Below, piece by piece: positions 12,501-23,792 of a stretch of 64,000 nt of DNA. The position numbers and the translations under genes were made by a program. The notes under the pieces are model-generated. The model had not been told where the DNA came from. It did no database searches and worked only from the letters and a program-made list of their open reading frames with translations. Origin of the DNA: Thuidium tamariscinum. Lineage: Eukaryota; Streptophyta; Bryopsida; Hypnales; Thuidiaceae. The DNA is taken from the NCBI GenBank assembly GCA_947034885.2, contig OX344755.2, positions 24,869,052 through 24,933,051 of the forward strand, written 5' to 3'. How positions within the stretch are numbered: position 1 is the first letter of the stretch; every line of letters begins with the position of its first letter.

Positions 12501-15217
12501 AATGAAAAATATTACACATGTAGGTCAAAAATTAAATAACATTGGGCAAAAGAAAGTCCTCACATAATCTAATCACAACTTATAAAAGAAACGGATTCAA
12601 CTTGAACCTCATGATCCTTAGGGTTAAGGTATTCAGCGAACCGATTAATGATTCAGCACAGGCTCTAACCAGTTAGCAATTTAAGAAGTGCTTCCTCAGC
12701 GGATTTCTCAGCCTTTTTCTTCTTTTCAATTTCATGCTCCAACTCCAGCTCCAGCTTCATCACCTGAGAATGCTTAGCACAGTTAGACGAGGATTAAATG
12801 CAACGATGTATTAGACATTATTAGGTTCTGGATGCTCCTTCCCAGTTCAAGAACATTCTAAAACTCAAAGATCCCTTCCCTCACCCTGATGACACTAAAT
12901 TAAAGAATGAAATATCCCTCCCTTACATTCTTGGGGAGGGATGTTAATTGGAGAGGCACAAACAAGGTCCCAATTTTCTGTGGCACGTGAGGAAACCCTG
13001 CTAGAACTCGTTAATCATGTCATGTCCAGTCCCACTGATTGACTCTCACCTTCGAACCAAGCTCTCGGATCTGTTGTTTTGCAACCTTGGAAGCAGAGCG
13101 TTCAGACAACAACCTAGCCCTCAAAAAATCAATTGTCATCGTCATGACGTCATCTCCTGGTGCCGCTTCCCTGAAAGCAAACCAGTTTTGACATCACTAA
13201 CAAATTACCGACATAGCTACTACACCGATTATTCTATTTTAGATAATGCACAACTTTGTAAATTTAATGCTAATTCAAACACCATGTATTAGAATATCTC
13301 TGAATGGATGAGTTTTAAACACTTTGTTAGAAAAAACAGTAAAATCCTGAGATCCCAAGCCAATTGACTCACTTATCCACAAGCTTTTGATGTCATAATT
13401 TGAAATGGAACACCTTTCGATCATTGGAACCCCTTTTTCCGTGCTGTCACACATTTGATAACAATAGAGAGCAGTGCTGGAAATTCCTTACATGGCTTGG
13501 CTACTGGGTGACTCAGAGGCAGCATCTTCAAAAGGCGAGACTTGACCATCCGCGACAGTATCCAAATCTTGCTCATCTTCGCCCACATCTTCAGCAGAAG
13601 GCAAGTGATCCTCGACATTTGTCACAGTGAGACCGAGCCTGGAGCGTTGCTCTACGGCTTTAGGCTCTTGCACAAGCTTGGTCTCTTCTTCAGGCTCCTC
13701 TTCTTCATCACAAGCGTTGGATTTCCAACGCAATGGGGTGAGAGGTGTCAAGGGGGTCACATTTCTGGGCACCATGGAAGGGCTCTCTCTGTCGCTCTCA
13801 TTGGAAGTCTTTACCCTCCTGCAAACATCAACTTCCTCTCAAGCTTCGTCTTATGATCTCAACCAGTGTAGACCCACTGAGGGCCACTTTAGATTGCACA
13901 GATCAAAGCAAAAAGGTTCAAATTTGAACAAACATTATGTGAAATACGCCTGTCTCAAAATGATTGTCCACAATTTTGTTGAGATTTTTTAATGTCAATT
14001 TGATTGATCATTTTGTGAAAAACATAATTAAGAAAGGTTCCAAATTTTATATCACTAGAATCAATGAAGAGCATTGAGTGTGGTCATTGCAAACTAAACA
14101 AAATTAGCCACAAGGAAATGTCCACATGACCTACTTAAAACAACCTTACAAAAAACACGATATTTAAAAGTGGACAATCATTTCGAAACGGAGACAGTAA
14201 CGAACTAAAAATCCATTGCATTTACCACAACTTTGACGCATGTTACGTAACAAGTGGTAGCTAGAATCCTCCTTATCTCAAATTTGTCTTTAGCATGCCA
14301 TAAATCAACATCACCACTACTCTTGTTACTACGAACAGTGTAAATTCGACAAAATACAGAACCAGGTTAAGAAAAATTTTAAAATTCTTTTGCACCAATC
14401 AAGGCGTGGGATTTCAGGATTCTTCCTTCAACTTCCGCAATTCAAAGTGGACCTGCTTTATACCTCTACCCCTCAATCTCTTGCTGAATAGAATGCCTTA
14501 CCAAAAACAAAACTAGTACAACAACAGTGCCTTCTGTAAAAATTAGAACATTTCAAGACCATTCAGATATCATCATAGAGGTTTCGCAATGGACACAATG
14601 ATCAAACCGAGGTCTCCCTATGGATACATAGAGGAGCGTCCATGAAATCCCTATGACTGTGCATAGTGAGACCTGCCCATTCATCGGAAACCTTCTCCTC
14701 AGGATGCAATCTACCGTTCACGAAACACTGTCATTTTATTGACAACCGTGTTTCCCACATTTGCCAACTAAATGGAGTGAAATCGAAACTCATTACCACA
14801 ACACCTTGCTCATGCTCACAAAGGCCTTCTCATGTGCAACCAATTTCAAACTGTCAACAGACTGAAATTTCCTACATACTTTAAGTATAAATAATTAATA
14901 CAATGACAAGAAACATCTGAAATGATTGCTCATTATGAGATACAAAAAGAGAAGAAGTATAATTCAGTAAACACATGGTGTTCTTACCTCATAGACAGCG
15001 GCTTCAAGTTGACGTTCAGTTTCTCCCAAGTCTCCGATTGATCCGGAACAGCATTACCAGGAGTATTGTTGCCCTCGGAGAGGCCCTTGCATGCCGCAGC
15101 CACCGATAAGGCCGTGCTGGAGCCATTGAGGCCCCCGAAGCTGACGCTCCGCGTGAACCAGCTCTTCACGGCTGACAGCTTCCTGTCCTCCGCCACACCA
15201 ACCTCTTCTCTAACCAT
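9523..15217 (-). CDS. Uncharacterised plant coiled-coil protein, 708 residues, nine coding exons
   Basis: The exons are 15217-14988, 13818-13492, 13170-13050, 12763-12670, 12319-12130, 11494-11027, 10640-10403, 10270-10023 and 9733-9523. They give 2,127 nt with all phases compatible and GT-AG junctions. The product has no signal peptide or membrane segment. Residues 1-60 include KSWFTRSVSFGG. TPLTPLTPLRWK at 101-109 is followed by a Glu/Asp-rich stretch to about 175. DFLRARLLSERSASK and LELELEHEIEKKKKAEKSAE (about 198-255) form a charged coiled coil split over exons 3 and 4. The rest is Ser/Arg/Gln-rich and probably disordered, with VTDLLLALRKAKASIQ near 620. The arrangement (RARLLSERS coiled coil, then an ALRKAK helix near the C-terminus) recalls a plant-only family annotated as unknown, but that rests on memory. 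The biochemical role is not known. The donor of exon 5 (AG|GTCTTC) is weak and is supported mainly by phase. Confidence 0.85.
13819..14987 (-). other. Intron 1 of the 708-residue gene (1,169 bp)
   Basis: It runs from the donor ATGAG|GTAAGA to the acceptor TTTGCAG|GAGGGT. The phase (AG|G) is preserved. No coding or repeat signal is seen inside it. Confidence 0.8.
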
Positions 15218-16480
15218 GAAGAATCCCAACTTTGATCCTTCGTCTCAATATACCTACATTAATTACCCTCACGAACTGCAATCACATGACCTAATCAGGC
15301 CATCTTAACCCCCAAGGGTGAGTTGAAGCAGATCCCTCATTGTCGGTCCTGTAGAATTTCTGTATTTTAGCGATCCCGGAGCTCTTCAAGAAAACACGAA
15401 CTGACCCGTCTTATAACCTACATTAGCACATGATTTCGTGATTAGCCAGGTCAGAAAGCGGGTTTCAATTTGTGATGATCATCCTTCTGTAATGCAGAAT
15501 TGACAGATTTCATTCTTAAGCATTGGAGTGCCTTAAGCCCAAAGGGAGGAAAATTTGAGATGGTTCCCGCCCTAAAAGAAAACCTAACATCGATCAAAAA
15601 ATTTCAATGCATGGCAGAGACATATTTGAAGGCGAGGAGGCAGTAGGAAGATGATGACTTCGAACAGTGATGAAATCAAAACTACTGGTATAAGCATCTT
15701 TCATTGTCAATACTATTCATTGGAAGTATGTTTTACCTTTCTCGCCACAATTACTCAAACATGTTTGAACCGAGAAATCGGAAGGGTGCTCTTTAAGTGA
15801 CAGGTTTATAGCATCCAACCTCAAGTATTGACAGAGATCGATATCAGCAAGCATAAACGAAAGGACCTTAAACTAACCTCAAAAGCATTCACTAATTCAA
15901 AAATCCTGATCCTCTCGCACCCGTCACGCAAAACCCGCACACCTCTCAATCAGAACTTCAGTATCCTTGACCCATACAATTGGCATTCATCGCCCAAAAC
16001 CAGCATTACCACTGAAACCCACTGAATTAAACGCACTCCAACGCACTCAATCGCACTCACACGCAACCACCTGCCGACACCATCGCGAACAGGAAAGCTA
16101 AAACACCAATTCTAGCACCCCAGAATACCATTGAAACTGACGACGCAGGCGTGAATCCCAATGCGGAGACATACCAGCAATGCGACAACATCCCGCGCGC
16201 GCTTACTCATCAGCGTCCTGTCCCTTCTTCCGAGGATTGCGGCACATGGTCATGAAGCTCCACAGCTAGCTGCTGCCGGAAACTAAGCTAAGGTACTGCA
16301 ACCCAGCTGGTTGATGAATGCGTACTGCTTCAGAAACAGAGATGTTTGTGAAATTCTGGTGCGATTTGAAATGAGATCTGGCGGATGCTGATCCGACTAT
16401 ACGATGCTTGGGAAGCATCCATCAGTTATGGGGATTGACGGAGTGCGGGGATTCGCAGCTCGGCTGCTCTGGCATCGGAG
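15218..16480 (-). promoter_or_regulatory. 5' leader with candidate intron and GC-rich promoter of the 708-residue gene
   Basis: A donor GCTG|GTATGT after 16175 and an acceptor TGATTGCAG before 15275 suggest a leader intron of about 0.9 kb. The DNA between 16.1 and 16.8 kb is clearly richer in GC and CpG than the surroundings, as at the TOR 5' end. The ATG at 15217-15215 is chosen because it opens the exon whose end joins in phase to exon 2 and because no ATG lies upstream in frame within that exon. The transcription start is not visible. Confidence 0.45.
15254..15259 (-). promoter_or_regulatory. AUG-stop (ATGTAG) minimal upstream ORF
   Basis: In the leader immediately before the start codon the minus strand reads ATG TAG, 36 nt upstream of the main ATG. 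It would be retained in the mRNA if the leader intron ends at 15276. AUG directly followed by a stop is known in some plant leaders to stall ribosomes and control mRNA stability. Confidence 0.35.
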
Positions 16481-16788
16481 AGAATAATGAACCTCCTCGG
16501 ACTCAGACGCGACCAAGGAGGCGAGCGAATTGCGCGAGGGCCGTCGACGGGACTTGATTTGTTGAGCCGTTGGATGTTGGACGGGTGGTCGAGTCCGGGC
16601 TTCGCGGATTCAATTCCCGCCGTTTCGCGCGAGTCTGGGTTCGCGCGCGAGTTTTTTAATTTCCATGACCGAGATGTCGGGCTCCCGTTGTTTGTGCGAA
16701 TGCGAGTGTTGCGGAAACAGTTTTCGGAGAATAGAGAGATCGGTTCGGGGACAAGGGAGCTCGGTCAATTGACGCCGAAAACAGATCT

Positions 16789-16880
16789 TCAGTTGAAGCC
16801 ATGTCGCGGCGGATGTTTGAAGTTGAAGTCGTGTTGCGGGTGTTTGAAGTTGAAGTCATCTTGCGGATGTTTGAAGCCCA
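16789..16880 (+). repeat. 27-bp minisatellite, about 3.5 copies
   Basis: Units starting TTTGAAGTTGAAGTC begin at 16816, 16843 and 16870, preceded by a partial unit. The period is a multiple of three. On the plus strand it keeps an open frame (16487-16948, Cys/Lys-rich repeats), but I see no other sign that this frame is a gene. Confidence 0.75.
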
Positions 16881-17149
16881 GACTGATCTTTCCTGACTTA
16901 TGCAACCTCCTTGTTATATTCTCACTGCAGTCACTTTTCATTCCCTGAAATAGCAACAAAACTTGGGGTGAGTGAAAAAAGTCACAAAGACCTGGAGGCT
17001 GACTTGACTACTAACATTAGATCATTTTTAGTGAGAACTAAGCAGCGACGTAACATTGTTAACCAAGCCTAAAGGATCCCCCAACGCCAGAAGATCCTAA
17101 CTAGAGTAAAAAGCATGTTGTAGAATTTTACAAAGGAGAGAGGGGATGA

Positions 17150-17550
17150 ACCCATGGATGAGCCAATGGACATGGCATTGCCAAACATTAACCGGGTAAG
17201 GATGGATTGGTCTCTTGTGGAAATCGTCCTTTTTGAGACAATGCAAATCATCTACTTTAAGAAATTCAAAAGTATTCATTGGAGACCAAACTATTTTTCA
17301 TAAACCTCCCTTTTTGTAAGAAATTCCAAGGATGAACAATTGCACTTCTATCTTACATGCAAGAATTATCTATCATCCATTGGATGATTGTAGTCCGCAA
17401 TGTCGTTACAAGATTAATAATCCAACAAGAAACACTATTGCCTAACCAATGACTTGAATTACATTATAACTAAACTTCCCTCCAATATCTAGGAGGGAAT
17501 TAGGGGGTGGACATTCATCTCCTTCACATATTATAGATAGAGATCTACTA
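17150..17550 (+). repeat. Dispersed repeat with C-terminal peptide, copy 2, and direct-repeat segment A
   Basis: The plus strand carries the peptide described at 6700, with the stop TAA at about 17300. The segment from 17351 to 17550 (CATGCAAGAATT... to ATTATAGATAGA) is repeated in the same orientation at 18812-19016 and in inverted form at about 6590-6660. Confidence 0.6.
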
Positions 17551-18122
17551 CCTTTGTCCCACTAAAAAGCTCCAAAAACATTCCTCTTGAAGGATTAACT
17601 ATAATTTCAATCATAGTGCTATAAATACATGCATTCAAGAACAAGTAAGCCGTCCCTTAGATCTATGCAAAATCTTTAGCTAAGGTGTTGTTGTTAAGGC
17701 CCCCAAGATTCATGAAGAAAGTGTGGTATTTGAGCACATTTTGTAAATGCCGCCAGCTCTATCAGTTTAGATGATTTAAAATGTAGTGGCAACAATGGGA
17801 TCTTACAAACATGTTTCCTAACCTAAATATCCAAAAAAAAAAAACCTAACTCATCTTATGATCAAATTTTCATAACATTGAAGTAATCACTAAATGCATT
17901 GTCAATACTACTGTGTATAGAAGCAATTACTACAAAGTACCTTATATGGGCAAGACCAAGCTTGTAAGGGCAAAGAATGTTCTAAGATTGTTTTACTTGC
18001 CTCCATGAAGTTGTTCAACACAATAAATACTTCCTAAGTGGTTGAAATTAAAAAATGGAGCTTTTTAGTGGGACAAAAATTCTACTTGATTTGGAGCACA
18101 CTTAGTAGGATGGAGGTAGTAG
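17547..18122. mobile_element. Larger Stowaway-like element (about 575 bp)
   Basis: The left end reads CTACTACCTTTGTCCCACTA and continues AAAAGCTCC. The right side has the complement GGAGCTTTTTAGTGGGACAA near 18057-18076 and a second end-like motif, GGATGGAGGTAGTAG, near 18108-18122. The arms match those of the element at 6885. The interior is non-coding. Confidence 0.6.
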
Positions 18123-18124
18123 AT

Positions 18125-18815
18125 CATTAGATGATTTTTGAGGCCTCCAAAAGATTGTAGGTTCCCAAACTATAGAAACATTGTGGAAACTTTAGAATCA
18201 ATGTGAGGAACTTTGAGAACTCTACTACATAGGCAAGCTAACATGGTTGAGACACAACCACAACATATAATATTGATGAATTAATATTTAAAATTAATTA
18301 TTAAATATTTTAAAAATATTTTTTTTTATTTAAAAAAAATCAATTTTCCATCTGTTAATACATTCTAAATTTTTATTTTTTTATTTTTTTATTTTTTATT
18401 TAAGAAAAAATTCAAATCAATTTTCAATTTGTTAATATATTATGAAATTTTTTAATTTTAATTTTTTTTAATTTAAAAAATCAAATGAGCAAGGGCTAGT
18501 TCATTGTACAAATAACGATGCTAGTATGTGAGCATGAACATGCGAGCATGTGAGCTTCTAATATGTATATAAGTAGATATACTACTACCTTTGAAGGTGT
18601 TTATAGTGAAAATACCTACACTATAGGTACCTATAGTATAAATACACTCTTATTATAGAAGGTTTTTATAGTATAAGTACCTATACTATAGGTGCATCAT
18701 CTTTGAGGCTCATAAGCTCACACTTTTACGCACACATACTAGCAACCATGATTGTACGAGGAATAGTTTTGGAAAACAACTTCAAAACAGTCTTCTGGAG
18801 GTCTCAAAAACCATG
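18125..18815. mobile_element. Diverged and enlarged CATTAG-end MITE, copy 3 (about 690 bp)
   Basis: The left end CATTAGATGATTTTTGAGGC and the interior words (AGGTTCCCAAACTATAG, a block of A/T) match the family. The right end is decayed (GGTCTCAAAAACCATG). The extra length holds an imperfect palindromic stretch built on TACCTATAGTATAAATA (18600-18690). Confidence 0.5.
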
Positions 18816-19016
18816 CAAGAATTCTCTACAATCCATTGGATAATTGTAGTCAACGACATCCTTATATAGTCAACAATCCAACAAGAAACACTACTACCTA
18901 GCAAATGACTTGAATTACGTTATAATTAAACTTAACCCCCGCTCTACCTAGGGAGAATTATATCTCTATTTAGAGGGTGGACGTTCATCTCCTTAAAATA
19001 TTATAGATAGAACTTT
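18812..19016 (+). repeat. Direct-repeat segment A' (second copy of 17351-17550)
   Basis: Shared words in the same order include AATCCAACAAGAAACACTA, AATGACTTGAATTAC, GGTGGAC with TTCATCTCCTT, and ATTATAGATAGA. The two copies look roughly 80% alike and enclose the two MITE-like elements between them. Confidence 0.65.
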
Positions 19017-20331
19017 AGATCTGTCTAGAGTAAAAAAAAAGTGGTTTGCTCTAGTAGTGAGTTTCTCTCACACTTTCATTTATATGCAAAGTTATATTAA
19101 CTCTTGGAATATCACAATGTGCAAGCAAGGGTATTACTATAGTACTCAAATTCATAGGAAAATTCTATCATGGAAATTGGACAAGTGTCCTTTTGTGTTT
19201 ACATTTCATTCATAGGGTATATAATTAGTTTGTATTAATCTTAATTAGACCAGATTGAACCTTGTATTTTGTAAAAGTGCTAAAAATACTTTGAAAGAAT
19301 TTTCTCTAGATCTAGTTTCATTATACAAAATAGAAACTAGAAATGTGTAGGAATTTTTTTTCCATTCCTTCTATTCCTTTCATTGTAAGAGAATCATCAT
19401 ATTCCCTTTTTCATTGTATGAAACCAAATTTTAAAATACTTCTCATATTGAAATTTTGAAAATAAAAAAATTCAACAAGTATGTCAACTTGTTACTCTAT
19501 AAGACCCTACTTTACACACTATAGAGATTTGTTTCACCTTACTGAGAATTCGCCATAAAAAATTTGAAAAAAACACATTTTGTCTTCTTAATTATTTAGG
19601 GATGAAGCTTATCAAACCAACTTGCAAGAAATACAATGACCTATTTGTCAAGCCCTTCTTCATTACAAGAATTATAATTTTTGTATGTACTCTGACCTAG
19701 CGCTCTTGACGCATTGTCAAGGCAATGTGTTATAAACAACCATATCAATTTTGTTCTATTTGTTTTAGAATAGAAATTCTAAAAATCAATTATTTTTTAT
19801 TAAACCAATTAGACAATATCTTCTTTTAGTTGAAAATTTAGTATAAGATAATCATGCCTAAGAGCTTGTGAAAAGTTTTTTTTTTTATTAGTCTCCTATT
19901 ATGTATGTATATGGCTACTTTTAACTTCAACAAATATTTCATTAAATTAAATGGTAGTATGCCACAAGCTTGGCATTTTTAGGTTTAGACTATATAGTCT
20001 AAAATGTATACTGCCCCAAGATTTCAAGACCCTAAGGTTTGAAATTTATACCTATCCTAGAAAATGAACGTTAAAATGGCATATGGATACTACCATTTTT
20101 AACGTTTGTGCTAGTGAGTTGTGCTCATCATGATGATGTTTTGAAAATGGGGATATATTTTAGGTGTTTGTCTGGGTAGGATTAGAGGTGGGTTGTATGA
20201 ACGGCTCTGAATTCTTATTGTGGGGCACGGATTCGGGGTTCCCTGAGACTTGCCTTTGGAATACCTCTTATACTACAGTATTTTCCGGTACTATACGTGT
20301 ATTAAGCTTCAAATGCTCCTAGATAAGCCGT
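19017..20331. other. AT-rich spacer without recognisable gene
   Basis: No gene, RNA or strong repeat seen. Confidence 0.5.
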
Positions 20332-20531
20332 TCGCTCACCCATTAAGGTAAGAGGTCCTATAATGGACCATCTAAGGGCTGAAACAGAATTTCACGGAGG
20401 TAAAAATTTTAGAAATATTTTTCAGTAAATTTTCCTTGAAAGAGAAGTAGAATTGACATTCAACCCAAGTCGTTTCATATTTTTTTGAGCTTTTTTGAAT
20501 TAGTTATCAAATTTTGAAGTTGAAAAGGCAT

Positions 20532-20649
20532 AGGGCTCTAAAATGGTGCCCTAGCTAAAATGTACACTATCAGTACACTGCTGAAGGCTATGAAAAAGAA
20601 ACATGTACAAATACTGTACATTTAAGGTAGGGCACCATTATAGAACCTG
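20532..20649. repeat. Imperfect hairpin-forming repeat
   Basis: The arm at 20532-20565 (TAAAATGGTGCCCTAGC, AAATGTAC) pairs with 20616-20649 (GTACATTTAAGGTAGGGCAC, CATTATAG). A related outer pair may exist at 20341-20366 and about 20650-20675, so this could be the core of a small foldback element. Confidence 0.6.
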
Positions 20650-21005
20650 TTCCATTTAAGAGCCTTCTACCTTATTCTTTTCTGAGCTGAGTTAATGCAG
20701 CACTAGCAGATCAACGCATTTAGTGAAAGTAAAAAACTAAGCCTTAATAAATTTCCTAATTGGCTAAATAATCAGGCAAATCATCACACTAATGTCATTA
20801 ACGTTGTAGTAGATACGTTTCTTGGTACTGTCTGTTTATTCTGTATTTCATCCAATGATGAATTTCGTGCATACTTGATTTTTAAAGCTTCTAATGTCCA
20901 CTTGAGAAATTTCTAGTTCCAAGGACTTGATAGAATGATTGATATTGCAACTGGTTAATATCTGATATTGTTTGTTTCTAAAGTACTATCTATTGGTTGT
21001 GAGAA

Positions 21006-21239
21006 CATAACATTCAGTAGCACTCTGCAGGATTGCCTTCCCAAGGACGGAATGGTGTGGAATATCCCACATCATTCCATCCAAAAGGATGAAATGGTGT
21101 GAAATATTCCACACCTAATCAATAACTTTTATTCAGTAGCAAGGCAAAGAAGCAACGCATCAGAGTTTCAGCTTGGAACTCGTGGATGACTCTGCCTGCT
21201 TGGAAAAGGCAGAGTCTCTTCTTGCTACTGAATGTTATG
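21006..21239. mobile_element. Small TIR element (234 bp)
   Basis: The ends are a perfect 17-bp inverted repeat, CATAACATTCAGTAGCA, followed on both sides by CTCTGC-type sequence. An internal copy of TTCAGTAGCA lies near 21135. There is no coding frame. The transposon superfamily is not clear. Confidence 0.7.
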
Positions 21240-22404
21240 AATGCTCAAAATAGCTGAGAATTTGGGAAGAGAATGCAGGGTGCACAATTGGTAGGATATT
21301 CGGAAATCGGTTGGAAACTTAGTAATATTCAGATTGCAGATGCTTCGAAAATCAAAGTTCTTGTTGTGAAGATCGTACTTTCTCGCAAGGAATCAAAGGC
21401 CATCCGATAAGCACATATAAGTTGGCACATTGACCGCTTGATTATTGGATGTAGAATCCAGTAATATTAAATTTTGTAAATTTGAAAAGAACAACAATTC
21501 TTCTTAGACATTCCACTTGAGATGATTGGCTCAAAACATAGTTTCTTCACTTAGAAAGAACGTATAGAATTTGCTACCTAAGTCTATAAATTCTTCTATC
21601 TAACAAAATTGAATTGGTGTTAGGGACACATAGCACAAGAATGAGTGAGAACAAGTGAAGTGTGAACACAAACGCTGTTGTATGTGAGGTACTCTAGAGG
21701 TACTCTACACTTCTACAATTTAAATTTGAAACAATTTCTAATTAGCTTAGAAGTTAATGAAGTTCATGGTTTGCAACCTTACACAACAAAATTTGGCCTT
21801 CTTTTCTATATGTACTAAAAAAATTCTAAAATTGTCTTTTCAATACTATAAAATTTAGGATTGATGCAAGAAATATATTTATGTTTTAAAATGGATTGAG
21901 TTCTATAGTATTGACTTTTGGAATTTTTTTTAATGAAGTACAAAATTGATTATTTGTAAAGTACTCTAAATAGTGTGTGGATGAAAATTCTAATCTAGGA
22001 AAATTGATCTCTAAAAGTTATGCTCTCTCAAATAGTAATAGTGATGAAAAATGCAAAAAAATTGATACTTTGAAATTTGATTTTTAGAAAATAGTAAAAA
22101 TAAAAATTTAATAACTAAGAGAATTGTTTTTCTCATTTGAAGGTTCTTCTTGTGGCCTATTTTCATCTTCAAGAAAAACAAATTGTGTTCACTACAAGTG
22201 TACAAAATCAGTGCACTTTGAGCATTTGTAGAAGGTTGATACTTTGCTATTTTTAGAAAAACTCTTCTCAAGCTTGTCTAATTACAATAGAAGTCTTATA
22301 TCACAATTTTCACCTTCAAATTTGCAATTTTAAGTTGGAAATTAGTAGTACTGGGTGGATGCAAGAAAGACTTGAATTATTTGGCGTCACACTTTGAGTG
22401 ACGG
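21240..22404. other. AT-rich spacer without recognisable gene
   Basis: Only short chance frames seen. Confidence 0.5.
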
Positions 22405-22605
22405 AGTTGTCATGTGCTATAACTTTTGAAGGACTAATTCTTTGAACTTGAAATTTTTATTGGAGAACGGGGTCATCATGTGCTATAACTTTTGAAGGAC
22501 TAATTCCTTGAACTTGAAATTTTTATTGGAGAACGAAGTTATCATGTGCTATAACTTTTGAAGGACTAATTCTTTGAACTCGAAATTTTTATTGGAGATG
22601 GCTAA
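22405..22605 (+). repeat. 66-bp tandem repeat, three copies
   Basis: The word CATGTGCTATAACTTTTGAA starts at 22411, 22477 and 22543, exactly 66 bp apart, and each unit ends in GAAATTTTTATTGGAGA. The copies differ at only a few positions, so the amplification is recent compared with other repeats here. Confidence 0.9.
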
Positions 22606-23523
22606 CTTGAAAGTAATTAGAACCCTTATTTTTGAGAAAATTTCAAAAATCATTGTATATTTAAATTTGAATTTAGCTAATTTGTCACACTTTGCGGTTT
22701 AGGGTTTTTTAGTACTGGGAAGTACTTAAAGTTAATGATTTAGAGCTGATATTTCTAGGGTCTATTTCCACACTAGGTAGGCATGTTTCTAGCAAAGGAA
22801 ATTTAAAACATCATTATTCTCTTTCCTCTATATGTGTGCTAATAGGCCTCCCTTGTGCGTGCATTTTTGAACAATCAAGATGGTTTTCAGATCATTATTT
22901 TAGTGAAATATCTTCACCATAAAGTCTTTCTAAATGGACAATTTTTAGATTTACAAAAAAATTCTTTCCTAATTTTTTACAAATTAAAATGTGAAACTGT
23001 AGTGAAAGTTACAATTCTCACGAAATTTTGGACTTTTCTAGTTCTTCTGCTTAGAGAATTTTTCTATGCTTTTCCTTCCTACGATACCTTCTTCTTAAAG
23101 GTATATACATCAAACATATTTTTTACTTTTCTTAAAAATTGATTTACTGATTTTATAGTACTGCCAAAGAAAAAAAATTGATTTAATGATTATACAGTGT
23201 TCCCAAAGAAAAAAGTGAGTATTGTACAAAATGCTATGCTTTTTAGTAGGCCTTTCCCTACTAAATGGCCAAAGTAGACATCCAATTACAGGTAGTTTAA
23301 AAATAGTAAACTAATTTTAGAAGTCTCAAATAATTATATAATGTCTAAAAGTACTATAGCACCAACCTCAAGTGAAATCATCAAAAATTATCCTTCTTAC
23401 ATTTGAAAATTATTTTTTACTTTAGAAATGCATTTGGTACTTATATAAATAGAATTTGAGGACTTTTGATTAAATCATTGGACTAGGATACTTTTGGCAA
23501 TCCTATAGAAATTGTCTATAAGA

Positions 23524-23792
23524 CACTTTTCACTACTAACACTCAATAATGATGTTACTAGTGCCCCAAAATGTTGATTCCCTAATATGTACATTACAAA
23601 TATCTAAACCTTGTAGAAGGATATTAGACTTTTCTTTGATTTCTAACTATAAACTTTTATTTTATAAACTATAAGCCACTTTTCACTACTGACACTCAAT
23701 AATGATGCTACTGGTGCCCCAAAATGTTGATTCCCTTAATACATGGATATTACAAAACTTTGTTTGATTTCTAGCTATAAACTTTTTTTTAA
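23524..23792 (+). repeat. Near-tandem duplication, unit about 140 bp
   Basis: CACTTTTCACTACTAACACT with AATGATGTTACTAGTGCCCC from 23524 recurs at 23676 with few changes. Both copies end with GATTTCTARCTATAAACTTT. Confidence 0.8.

Noticed and set aside
16487-16948. Plus-strand frame of 153 codons with Cys/Lys-rich repeats
   Set aside because: Its length is explained by the high GC content and the 27-bp repeat. It has no recognisable domain, and it lies in the presumed promoter region of the opposite-strand gene.
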